Source: Gerris lacustris (Eukaryota > Arthropoda > Insecta > Hemiptera > Gerridae). Taken from it: a stretch of 64,000 nucleotides of DNA. Each line of letters starts with the position of its first letter. The stretch's first letter is position 1. The position numbers and the translations under genes are program-made. The stretch is from contig OX578276.1 in assembly GCA_951217055.1 (NCBI GenBank), positions 73,780,644 to 73,844,643 on the forward strand. The letters run 5' to 3'. The notes below the pieces were generated by a model. It made no database searches, was not told the DNA's origin, and worked only from the letters and a program-made list of their open reading frames with translations. Of this stretch, positions 46,440 through 57,119 are shown piece after piece.

Positions 46440-46850
46440 AAATAGAATACATATACAAGTTGATAATTACTTAGCCCAATGTTTTTCATATATTAGTTTT
46501 CATGTTTTCGTAGAAAAAATTAATTATCATTGAACATTTCATCAAAATTTGTCATAAAAATAACTTCGCCTTGGTGGGGAATCAAACCCGGGCTCTCTCC
46601 GTCCGCGTTTAAAGCTATTTTCTCAGGAATTAGATTTTTCCCATGAAAACGGCTTAAATTGTTAGATTTGTATTTATTAAATGGACTACAATTTTTTTTT
46701 TTTTTTAATCTAAACTATTTCGAGAAATAATTATTTTTCACGTTTTTTCAGAGTATTTTGGGGGGAGGCGCCCCCAAATTTCAAGCTAAAATTCATTTCT
46801 CGACTACGCCATGGGGTATGATTTTTCTTCTGTCTAGTATTTTGTCGGGT
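46440..46850 (+). repeat. Family C copy with tRNA-like block
   Basis: AGTTGATAATTACTTAGCCC, a GTGGGGAATCAAACCCGGGC block (complement of the B box GGTTTGATTCC), CTCTCTCCGTCCGCG, GCTATTTTCTCAGGAATTAG and GGGGGGAGGCGCCCCCAAAT. Orientation opposite to the next copy. Confidence 0.65.
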
Positions 46851-46959
46851 CCACACCGATTTTTCCTGATAAGCGTTTTCCTGTTCAACGCTAAAAAGTA
46901 TAAACTAATGGTAACCTTTCCTTATTATCCTAGAAAGTAACAATTCACTTATTTTTACT

Positions 46960-47575
46960 TTCTCATGTAAAAGAGAAAGTATTGTGATGCCGCAAAAATT
47001 CGATTTTGATTTTATTTTTATTTTTGAGGTCCCCTGAGTCCAAAAAAGTGGTTTTTAAAAAATGTCTGTCTGTGCAGACCTAAACCTAGAGCGTCTGCTG
47101 GGCCGATTTTGACGAAATTTGGCATAACATGTTTAGAAAAATCATACCCCGAGGCGAAATCGAGAAATTAATTTTAGCTCTAAATATGGGGGCACTACCT
47201 CCCAAAAACTCTGAAAAAACGTGAAAAAAAATTATTTCTCGAAAACGGTTCCGACGATTTTTACTAAACAATTTTTAAAATGTATTTTTTTTTTTTTTTT
47301 ATTTAAAATGTAGTCCATTTAAATACGAATCTAACGAAATAAGCCGTTTTCCAGGGAAAAATCTTGTTCCTGAGAAAAAAGCTTAAAACGCGGACGGAGA
47401 GAGCCCGGGTTCGATTCCCTGCCCAGGAGAAGTTATTTTTATGATAAATTTTGATGAATTGTTCAATAATAATTAAATGCACATATGCAAACATGTTAAA
47501 TGGAAAAAAACTGGGCTAAGTAATTATGAACTCGTTTATAAGAAAGTTTGTCTGAGTTGTCTCAGACCGATTTTT
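46960..47575 (-). mobile_element. Family C element, longest copy, with tRNA-like B box
   Basis: The left end is TTTACTTTCTCATGTAAAAG; the right end is CTCGTTTATAAGAAAGTTTG, TCTGAGTTGTCTCAGACCG. It includes the CCCGGGTTCGATTCCCTG block (47406-47423), a good Pol III B box preceded by CGCGGACGGAGAGAG, like the anticodon-to-T-arm part of a tRNA. All family landmarks are present. No reading frame. Confidence 0.7.
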
Positions 47576-47689
47576 AGGGTTTCGAGGTCGCCCTAGAAAC
47601 CCTTATGCTTTTGGTAGTCCGTCCATCGCATCTTGGAGTACATCTCCCGACCTACTGAAGCTGTAGACTTGAAATTTGGTATACAAGTT

Positions 47690-48440
47690 AAACTTTTTTG
47701 CCAAAAAACAGAAAAACTATTGCGAACTTAAACACTCCAAATCTCAACGATCTGCGATCAATTGCGAGTGGATCGCAATATTTTATATTTTTTGTAATTT
47801 TCAAGTTGGGTGTCATTTCAAAGGTATTGAAATGTAGATTAGAAATATATATCGCGTTTCCAAAATGGCGGCCATTATACCCCCCAAATAATTAAGACAA
47901 ACCCAAAATGTACCTCCCCTGCACTACCCCATTAGGACAGGTCCTAAAAAAGGCCAAAAACACATAAATATATATCTCTGTGGTGCAATGAAATTTCCGG
48001 GAGTTGATCTAAAAAAGTGAAATTTTAGGGGGCTGTAACTCGGGAGCCAAAATTTTTGTCATTTGAAAATTCGAAGTTGGGTATCATTTTAAAGGTATTG
48101 AAATTACGTTCACAAAAATATATCGTGTTTCCAAAATGGAAGCTATTGTACCCCCCCCCCCCCCCCCCAAAAAAAAATTAAAACCGTACGCAAAAAAAAA
48201 TGTCCCCCCGCTACCCCATTAGGACAGGAGCTAAAAATAAGGCAAAAATACAAAAATATACATCTCTGTAGTCCAATGATATTTCCGGGAGTTTATATAA
48301 AAAAGTCTAATTTTAAAAATTTTAGGGGGCCGTAACTTGGGAGCCCCAAAATGTTTTTCATATGAAAATTCGAAGTTGGGTATCATTTTAAAGGTATTGA
48401 AATTTGGCTCTCAAAAATATATCGTTTTAAAATGGCGGCC
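47690..48440 (+). repeat. Three-unit tandem repeat, period about 270-300 bp
   Basis: AAGTTGGGT(G/A)TCATTT and AAAGGTATTGAAAT recur near 47803, 48073 and 48371, each followed by AAAATATATCG..TTCCAAAATGG(C/A)(G/A)GC and a C-rich run. Between units lie ACCCCATTAGGACAGG, AATTTCCGGGAGTT and GGGGGCTGTAACTCGGGAGC. The units differ by 10-20 percent by eye. Non-coding. Confidence 0.75.
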
Positions 48441-48942
48441 ATTTTACCCCTAAAATAACTAAATTAGTGCATACTACCGAACATAGTAATGGATAATATG
48501 CACTCCTCGTTTTTTAAAAGTGAATTTTTATACATATTTTTGAAGAATGTTTCGATGAAGGATAATTTAGTTGTAAGAAAAGCGATATATTACATTTTTT
48601 TGTTAAAAAAAAAAAAAAATAATAATGTACTTATTAATTCTTATGACCGAAGAAATCCTTTTAGTAACTTGCTGGTAAGTACTTGACGGGGATTTTTTGA
48701 TATAATTTCTAAGTATAGAGGTCGCTAATCCTTCTGCCTTTGTTCCAAATACAGCATTTTTTATTTTTATTAGAAATTTCGAGAAAGTTAAGGTTTCTGT
48801 GCTTTAAAATTATGAAATAAGGATTTTAATTGCCAGTAGATTTTCCCTGACCTATGACGAAATTCCCTGACTTTTCCCTGACTATTCCCTGTCGGCCGAA
48901 ATTCCCTGACTTTTCCCGGTATTCCCGGTCTGTGGCCACCCT

Positions 48943-50762
48943 GTAAATACATAAATTTAAGGATTTGAAAGGCACCAAAAATGTTCTAGGCTAAAAACTA
49001 ATTTACATAGAATTTTTAACTAAATAAACAAACGAGCAAAAACTTTGTTTGAGCCACGAAAGAAAACAAAGTAACAGGGTCTTTCAACACAAATGAGAAC
49101 AGCTGACACGACACAAAGAAGTTCACGTTGGCCTAAATACTTAACAACACTGTCTAATTACTTTACGTAGCGTCTATATTACAGTTTAGTAGTTTAGTGC
49201 CACATGGGATTACTTTATGTAAATTATTCCTTCAGTAATAGGCTTTTGCCGGACTTCGAGCCTGACAGAAAGGATTTACAAGAAAAATCTAAAGCCCTCG
49301 ATTTAGAAATTCGACAGGACGACTAAATGAACAAAAATAGGAGCAACAATAATAAAAAAAACCTTAAAAGAGTAATTGTTCAAAGGGAGAAGGGGAAAAA
49401 GGGATAAATTGAAATAAATTAAAAAATAACGACTCAAAATAAGACTTTATTAGTTAATGAAATATTTATAAGGGTTCGCAGGAAAAGCTGAGACCCGTAT
49501 AATTTCTCTTATCATTTGATACGCAATTGCGTATCTCCGAAAGTACTTATCACAAAAACATAAACTTTGCAGTTATGTAATGTGTAATAACCTAAACACA
49601 GGAAAAATATGGGGAAGCCCAAAAAAACAATTCTCTAAAACAAAAGGTTCAAGTTAAAGCAGTTGACATTTTCTTTTATCGAAAATGCGTTAAAGAAAGC
49701 GGGTGTTAAATGAAAGGACCAGGACGCCCGGATAACAAATACTCGCATATAATTGGGATGATGATAATCTACTGCAGTTATTTTAAACAATAATAATTAC
49801 AAGATAAAAAGAACTTTTTATATACTGTTTTTAAATTTTCTGTTGCCTAAATAGGCCAGTCCTATAGAACATTAAAATCACGGCTAGTTCTGATTTCTTA
49901 CTTTGTTGTTAGGAGCACTACCAGTAGTGTATATCCAATTTTGCAGCTTCAAAAGACCTGTGCTAGCTGCGTAGCACTCGAAAAAACACGAAATTTTCGC
50001 ACTTTTTGCGGTTTTCTCACTATATCTCCTAAACTATGAGTTTTGTCAGGAAACATATTAAATACGTATTTAAAGTAGGCTAAATATGCTGCACGTTGAA
50101 GCCAGAATCATTTCTGTTGGTCGAATAGTTACTAAGCTACAGCCCTTCAAAAATGGGCGATTTTTTTCCAAAAAAGTGAAATTTTAAGATTTGGTCAACA
50201 TTTGACCCAGAATCGGAGAAAATACTCATTTTACGGGTCTAGTCATAGGGAGAGATGCTGTAGAAATTGTAATAAGCTTTAATTTCATAACAGAACAATG
50301 TCTGTAGGCGTGATAGTTTCCTCACAATTCTTAAAAATCCTACAAATGGAAGAACAGAATTTGATTAGCTGATTGTGATTAAATAAGAAATCATTTTTAA
50401 ACAAAAAAAGTTGAGTTCATTTTTAAAAAAGTTCCCTTCCAAAGCAAAAAGGGGGGGGGGGGCAGCTGATAAGGATAAGTATAATGATATGGATAAGTAT
50501 AATTCCAAGGTGGTCCAAAATTGTTTGGTGAAACAGTATCGATATCTCGATAAAAACTCGAAATTTATCTGATGTCAGCTGATAAGGATAAGTATAATGT
50601 GATATTTTCTAACGACATTTAATATTTTAATACAGTTTTCTTTATAAATACATATGTACTTTAGTGTTTGTTGTTAACCGAATTAATTATCTAAAGGCAG
50701 TTACGTTGTTAATAACATGTAATAGTTCCAGTTCCTATATAACCAAAAGCAATCTTATATAA
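48943..50762. other. Non-coding stretch with repeat scraps
   Basis: Holds GGGTTCGCAGGAAAAGCTGA (49475), ATACGCAATTGCGTATCTCC (a palindrome near 49520), a 45-bp match to 8397-8440 at 49797-49845, a poly-G run (50450-50461) with CCAAGGTGGTCCAAAAT like the hAT left end, and CAGCTGATAAGGATAAGTAT twice (about 50463 and 50575). No gene. Confidence 0.45.
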
Positions 50763-52271
50763 GGGTCATTTTCAAATAAAATGTACCTTTAGGGAAATCA
50801 ATTTGGCTACTTTATAGAAAATTAAAATAAGCCTTAGACATAATAATATTGATTATTCTGACACATCAGGGACTTAAAATGACATTTTCGTTCAAGAACA
50901 GTCAGTTTTCAAATTTATTTACATATATATGAACATATAAACATAAAAAATCACATTTTTGTCGTAATGAGTGTTACCATCATAAAAACGGTATTTTTTT
51001 TTATTTTGTTTCTCTGTTTTTATGAAACGTTACTAAATTGTATATATGGCGTAAATATTCTCTTTCATCCCACCAGAAATATTTTTTAGACCTAAAATAT
51101 TTGTAATTTTTTAAAAAAAGTAATGAGTGTTACATTTATTTTCTTTTAATGTTTCCTCAAAGCTTCAAAAATGTAAAGGATACGTTTTCAGTGCATTGTA
51201 ATAAAAGTTTTTATTATAAAGAAGAAGAAAAAATAATTTTTCTTTATTAAAAAAATAGTTGGACACGGCTACCCATAAGAATTTGTTGTTATTCAAGTAA
51301 CACTCATTAAATTATGGTAACACTCATTACACATTTATATATTGGACCTAGAAAAAATTAAATTTTAACACAAACTTTAAACATTAAACTTTTATTTACA
51401 ATTTTTGTCTACATGCGGCAAATTTATTTTTTGTAAAAACATTAAACTCAATAATTATTTTTAAGTTTTAAAATATACAGTATTGTAGAACTAACGGAAT
51501 AGTAACACTCATTACAGGTAACACTCATTACATTTTTAACTTTAAAAAATCTTTCCTCGGAAACTATGTTTCTTAATTAAACCAATTTAATGTGTACTGA
51601 TTATATTAATTAATAACTACTAAATCATATTAATAACATAAATAAATGTTGATTACAACAACAAAAATGATGGTAACACTCATTACAATGAATAAAAATA
51701 CTCACCATTTTTTTTTAGTGAAATATTAATTGTAGAGAAGAATAAAGTGCTATCAATCCAAAAAGTCGTTGATTACTGACTTAAATGTCTTCTTAACATA
51801 AACAAACCCTAATCCCTCCTTTCTTTCATACTCACCCTCTAATTCTGCCAACTCTTATCGGTAACACTCATTACAAAACCCTTGGGACATACATATAAAT
51901 ATATTTGTTTCGTTTTGTACTAAAGTTTTATTTTTTCCTATCCCATTTATATAAACTTGGATATTTTATTGGTTAAAAAAAAAATTATAATGAAAAAAAC
52001 TTATGAAAAAAATGAATAAAAATCACACTATATGTTATCAAAACTACTGTGGGACGTAACACTCATTACAATTTTTGACATTAAAATTTTTTCAAGCAAG
52101 AAATTTTCACCTTATAAGCCATAAAATGACTCTGATTAACACAATAATAGACAGACATCTGATCAATAAACCTTAAGGTTTGTTTATTTTTCATTAATAT
52201 GAAATTTTTTAGTTACAATAAAATTGTAAAATCTTGGGACAGAAAAGGTACATTTTATTTGAAAATGACCC
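50763..52271. mobile_element. 1.5-kb DNA element with perfect 28-bp TIRs and a repeated 14-bp motif
   Basis: 50763-50790 (starts GGGTCATTTTCAAATA, ends ATGTACCTTT) is the exact reverse complement of 52244-52271. ATAA flanks both ends (50759-50762; 52272-52275), possibly the target duplication. Inside, GTAACACTCATTAC occurs seven times on the plus strand (51297, 51317, 51502, 51518, 51673, 51861, 52056; the first with a final A) and twice inverted (50964, 51120), mostly 155-195 bp apart. No transposase frame exists. The superfamily is unassigned. Confidence 0.8.
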
Positions 52272-52587
52272 ATAAAACAAAATCTTCTTCTAAAGATATC
52301 ACATCAGATTTTTCTCATAAATATTTTGACATATTTGACATTTCGATAATAAAACAATCAAACAAAGCACATGACGTGTAAAGGTTTTGTTGACAAGCGT
52401 CCGTGGGCACGTAAGGACAAGGAATAGACCAATAAGACAAGGACCAGTGACCACGTGATCGTGCAGTTGTCACTTTAGTTCGGGTTGAGCTCGCTTGAGA
52501 GGTTTAGTAAATGGGTGTCGCTAATTAACCACTTTTCAAATCGCATTGCTCCCTCTACACCTTCCTTACTTTGAAATGAAAATTAAA
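52272..52587. other. Short unassigned stretch
   Basis: Contains a GC-richer part (52385-52500, GTGACCACGTGATCGTGCAG). No frame or repeat recognised. Confidence 0.4.
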
Positions 52588-53177
52588 AATTTGAAACCCG
52601 TCAAAATGAAGATTACAAATATGGGACATGGCAAAACAAATAAAATAACTTGCGGATTTTTTCCGAACTAACTTTCCATACAGCAAAATTTGCTGAAAAC
52701 CAATTAAATTCTGCTGAAAGATGGCTAAAAGTATTAAAATAATGCATCGTCATCGTGTTCTGAGCTATGCTAAAAGTTTCAAATGTCTAGCTATTCGGGA
52801 AGTTAGTAAGAAATCGATTGCCAGATTTGTACCGGACAAACAAACAAGAAAGCAAGCTAATAAAAACGTAGTAAAATCATAAATTTTAAACCCGTCAAAA
52901 TGAAGATCGTAAATATGGGTCATGTCAAAACAAATAAAATAACTTGCGGATTTTTTCCGAACTAACGTTCCATTCAGCAAAATTTGCTGAAAACTAATTA
53001 CAATCAGCTGAAAGATGGCTAAAAGTATTAAAATAATACCTTGTCATCGTGTTCTGAGCTATTCTAAAAGTTTCCAATGTCTAGCTCCTCGGGATGTTAG
53101 TTAAAAGTCGATTGCAAGATTTGTACCGGACGAACAAACAAACAAACAAGAAAGCAAGCTAATAAAAACGTAGTAAA
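52588..53177 (+). repeat. Family E tandem dimer
   Basis: Two head-to-tail copies (52588-52877 and 52878-53177) of the repeat at 8458-8758. Each runs from TTTGAAACCCGTCAAAATGA or TTTTAAACCCGTCAAAATGA to an ACAAACAAG..AAAGCAAGCTAATA / AAAAACGTAGTAAAA end. The copies are very similar to each other, and to 8458-8758 44 kb away. Confidence 0.85.
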
Positions 53178-54369
53178 AATTAAAAAAAAACAGAATTGTT
53201 AGAAACTTGAAATTTGACATACTTCAGCTATAGGCGTGAAACTGTCGGGAAAATTGCAAATGTTTTAGAGACCTGGTCACAAGGTAGATATCACTACTTT
53301 GATAGACTGACTTTTTTGGACGGGGGTCTCAAACATGGCCCTCTTTTCAAGGTTAGGATTTTGCTGAGGATTATTTTAATACACGGTAGACAATAAACGC
53401 GATAATTATGAAAATATTCAAAGCCAATTCAAAAAATCAAAACATATAGCTGATCTTTTGTTTATTGAGTGTAACCAAGTCTACAACATGTTGGCGCAAA
53501 TTCCTTCCTATGAATTAATCGATTTCCAGCCAGATATGCGCCTGTAATCTCATACTGATGTAACATTATTTCCCCCTTATTTTACTTTTTTTGTTAATAA
53601 TCAATACAATAATTGAATTAGTTACAACAAAAAAATTATTTGGGTCATTATTTCATATACCTCTATAATAAAGAATACACATAGCTAACGAATGCTATCT
53701 GCATAAATAAAAGATTCCACAATCAATTTTTTTTATCATATTTGCCTACTGTTCGGATATTTTCATTCTGGATCGAATGAGAAAATTACGGCTTGGGGTA
53801 GGAAAAGTAAAACACCAGTGATTGATTGATAACACATGCGGATCACATTGATTTATGTCCTCTAACCTAATATCCTTGTGTAAATTGCTTTTAGCCAACA
53901 TTCAACTCAAAATAGAGATACGAATAAGATAAAACCTAAATACAGATACCAGTAAGATAAAACCTAAATATGGAAGAATTAAGTTAAGTTTACATAGGTA
54001 CCGCTTGCATTTAGGAGATAACTTTCCGGAACTTTGTAACATCAAGTGTTGTTTACTTTCTCCTATATGTAATAGGTAATACATAAAGAGCAAGTATTGC
54101 TATGTTTTAAGGCCCCCTCCCCATATTATTGGAGTTAAAAGTTTGCATTGAGGCACGAAAAATGTTGACAAAATAGTATAAAAAAGTAAACACTCTTATT
54201 TCCACAAGCGGTGTATATTTTTGTAATCTACTCTTCAATACCTTACATTTGATACCACATTTAAAATTTAAAAATAATCCCATGACATGATTTATCTACC
54301 TTTTTTTGATTCCCTAATCAGACCAAATTGCTATTCTCTTCTTTTATATGACCCAGTAGATCGCACGTT
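53178..54369. other. Non-coding stretch
   Basis: The first part (53195-53400) is less A/T-rich, with ACTTGAAATTTGACATACTT and GACGGGGGTCTCAAACATGG, looking like a repeat scrap. GATACGAATAAGATAAAACC / GATACCAGTAAGATAAAACC is a 31-bp tandem pair at about 53918-53970. No gene. Confidence 0.45.
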
Positions 54370-54640
54370 TTGCATATTTTTGGAACGAAGTTCTTTATGG
54401 CACGTTCTGGAGCCCGGGAGTGAATCCGAAAAAACGAACAAAATCACTTTCACACAATCACCGTCACAAAATAACCGTCACGTAACCAAGCGTCACGAAA
54501 TCTACCGATGACGATAACTTGAGTAAAAGATGACCGAGTTAGTTAAAATTTGGTACACATGTTCATTTATTAATGCGTAGGCTGAGTTTGTTAGACAACG
54601 TTATTCGCCCAAGCGTTCACGTGAATTGAATATTTAAAAT
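54370..54640 (-). repeat. Family B copy, inverted relative to 10.5-10.9 kb
   Basis: TTTGGAACGAAGTTCTTTAT, GGCACGTTCTGGAGCCCGGG, a shorter CACCGTCACAAAATAACCGT array, CGTCACGAAATCTACCGATG, AATTTGGTACACATGTTC and AGACAACG..CCCAAGCGTTCACG. Confidence 0.6.
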
Positions 54641-55124
54641 ACGTAAATCTGAAATGTTCGCAATTTTCCCATACAAGGGTAGTTTTCACCCCCAAATAGC
54701 AAAAAGCACACATCGAGACAATATAACTTTTGAAGTGGGGGGTCAGATGAGCTTCTATAGAAATTTTCAGGACAATCCATTCAATCCGAAAAAATTTGGA
54801 CGTTTTACCTTATTTTCGCCTTCATTGACGGCTATAGGTAAAAAGAAAATAGTAACAACTCGTGGAAGATATGAACTTATCTAGAGGCGACCTGTCTCCA
54901 GAAACCACCAGTAAAAACCAAGCTTTAGTAGTTTCTCAAATACGTAGATATACAAAGAAAAAGCATAGCGATGGTTGAAAATTAAAGTCAAGAAAACCGA
55001 GAGCAAACCGAATATGTTATTGCCTTAAGAATAAAAAAATGGAAAATGGAAGTATCATTTTGGACTACATTTATCTTTTACTAACAAGAGCTAAATTTTA
55101 ATATTCAATCATGCGCGTATAGAA
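54641..55124. other. Unassigned stretch
   Basis: 54654-54884 is open on the plus strand (76 codons, GSFHPQIAKSTHRDN..) and moderately balanced in base composition. No family recognised; possibly the tail of the family B repeat plus unique DNA. Confidence 0.3.
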
Positions 55125-56650
55125 TAGAATGGAATAGAATATTCTTTATTAAATAACCAATTTAAAATCAGATGTAATACGTCATTACAATTTAGGCAAT
55201 TCACAATAAACAATAAATCACATAATAAATAAACTAAACAAATTAACAGAAATCAAAAAAACTCTGACACACGATAACATCATTTCATAAATAACAATTT
55301 TTTTAAATGCTTTTTAAATTGATTAAAAGGTAGTTTTTTTTATTTCAGAAGGTAATTTGTTAAAGTACTGCAGGCTCATATTATGTGGTGAGAATTTGGG
55401 CAAATGGGTTCTGCAGAAAGGTAAAACTAAGTTTTCTTTATTCCACGAACTAAAGAGGTGGATGTCTGAAAATTTTGAAAAGTTGGAAAGGTTCTTTTTT
55501 ACAAATATGCAAGATTCTGCGATAAATATACTGGAAAAAGTTAAGATATTATATTGCTTAAAATATTATATGCAGGAGGTCCTATTGTTTAGATGAAAAA
55601 TCGTCCTAATTATCCTCTTTTGCATTGTGAAAATTCTTTTCGATTCAGGTTTATTGCCCCGTACCAAAATGTTGTATGACAAGAAGGGGTAAACTAAACC
55701 GTAATATGCAGTTATTAAGGCTCTACCACCCTATGATAAATAGTACAGGCGCCATTTCAATACAACGATAAAATTCGTTGTATTGAAATAGTTGTATAGT
55801 ATTTATTTTAGTAGGGAGTTGAAATAGGGCTCAAATTGTGCAGAATTAAAATTAGGAATGAAGCCTGTACTTAGATTTTTGATATCTTGCTTAGAACCAA
55901 TAAAATTTCCATTTTAATGATTTTTCTAACCTCAAAAGGCGGTAGAGCCTTAAAGTCTCTGTGCAATTATGCCTCCTTAAATTTCTAATTATGAAGAAAG
56001 CTCATTTTAATTTTCTTAATACGGAATTAGTGTGTTCCCTGAAATCAAATTTGTCATCAATCAATACTCCAAGGAATTTAAACGCTTCCTGTTTAACTTG
56101 ACTGGTAGAACAAATCATGACGTTGGGCACTTATACATTTTAATTTTACTAAAAATAACGTAACATTTATAACTAGCTGATTGGTTGAGCGCCATTCATA
56201 GAAAGCCTTGGACAGATTATTAAGATACAGCTCAAGTTTAACGGCAGTTCTCGCTACTACTATAACTGAAGTATCGTCAGCACATAGTACTACACGGCAA
56301 GTTGGAAACACCTTTTTTTATAAAATTTCAAGTGTCATTAATAAATATTAGGAATAATAACGGGCCTAAAATGCTTCCCTGAGGCACGCCTATATTACTA
56401 TGTTAAAGCGTTGGGTGAGCACTGAGCACGATTTATAAGTACACTGAACGATCTGTTTACTAAAAAGGAATTGATAAGATCAAGTAAATGGCCTCTTAAA
56501 CCTGACCTAAAGAGTTTAAATAGTAAAATAGAGTGGGATACCAGGTCAAAAGCTTTTGATAAATGGAAGAAAAGGCCGGTTACATACAAGCGTTGGTCTA
56601 TAGACTTTGAGATTTCTTCGACGGAAGCAACGGTAGCTGAAACTATATAG
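55125..56650 (-). pseudogene. 5'-truncated LINE, RT palm to 3' end
   Basis: The 3' end at 55125 is an AATAGAATGGAATAGAATAT-type simple tail on the complement. Minus-strand coding runs as LYVTGLFFHLSKAFDLVSHS (56590-56520; palm motif with D changed to H in FDLSKAFD), LRGHLLDLINSFLVNR, CADDTSVIVVAR (about 56280; the YADD box), an NQLVINV block, GRALITAYYGLVYPFLSYNI with ESKRIFTMQKRIIRTIF (55740-55610), and FSPHNMSLQYFNKLPSEIKK (55390-55340). One GVPQGS-type region is lost at about 56390-56310 by a frame change. The clade is CR1/Jockey-like but not fixed. A 15-bp-arm hairpin (55754-55789) interrupts the thumb. Confidence 0.8.
55754..55789. other. Perfect 15-bp hairpin inside the LINE remnant
   Basis: ATTTCAATACAACGA (55754-55768) and TCGTTGTATTGAAAT (55775-55789) flank a 6-nt loop. 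It interrupts what was coding sequence. Confidence 0.75.
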
Positions 56651-56676
56651 TATAGATATATAGTTAGTGTTTATAA
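55984..56676. repeat. 693-bp direct repeat, left copy
   Basis: Matches 59398-60090 at a constant offset of 3414 bp with, by eye, only two differences (56087 T/A and 56575 G/A). It covers the RT-palm end of the LINE remnant. Confidence 0.93.
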
Positions 56677-57119
56677 ATGAAAATATAAATAGGAAAACAT
56701 TCCCTCTAATCTTTCTAAGTAACAAACAAATTTCTCATATTGTCTAATTTACAAAACTTGGCCTTCATTTAAGTTCACTGTAAGTGAAAAATAAAGAAAT
56801 CTATCTTCTAAAAATTATAGGTATCTATTAAATTTAATATTTTATAGACATATTTATGTTAATGAAGTTATTGGATAAATTAAAAATGTATGCCAATTTC
56901 TAACAGAAAAAGTAAATCAATTTAACAAAAAATAAGTTAGTATGAAATTAAAAATCATTATAGCAATGAAAGCTACTGAATGACTGCCAAAAAATGGAGA
57001 GAGAATTTGCAAGCAAAGGATGGTAAGGTTTCATAAAAGCTTTTTTCGAGTGGTAATGAATGGTTTTAAAGTCATTTAGATCCGAGGGTAATAACATTAT
57101 GCTGTAAAGAAAAGCCTCA
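56677..57119. other. AT-rich non-coding stretch between duplicated end and LINE
   Basis: No frame. It could be original flank or a 5' piece of the following LINE. Confidence 0.45.

Larger units (their letters stand above)
46311..48942. mobile_element. 2.6-kb non-autonomous DNA element with CAGGGTGGCCAC ends, composite
   Basis: The left end CAGGGTGGCCAC and right end GTGGCCACCCTG are perfect inverted repeats. TAAATA lies directly outside both (46305-46310 and 48943-48948), a possible 6-bp target duplication. Inside both ends the motif TTCCCTGAC or CCCTGACTTTTCCCTGAC recurs (46337-46385; 48841-48915), probably subterminal binding sites. The interior is packed with two family C copies, an AGGGTTTCGAGG-type repeat start (47577) and a three-unit repeat (47690-48440). 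No transposase frame. hAT-like by its CAGGG start, but a 6-bp duplication would be unusual. Confidence 0.65.

Noticed and set aside
53918..53970. Two-copy 31-bp tandem repeat
   Set aside because: Too short and isolated to support any function; mentioned only within its stretch.
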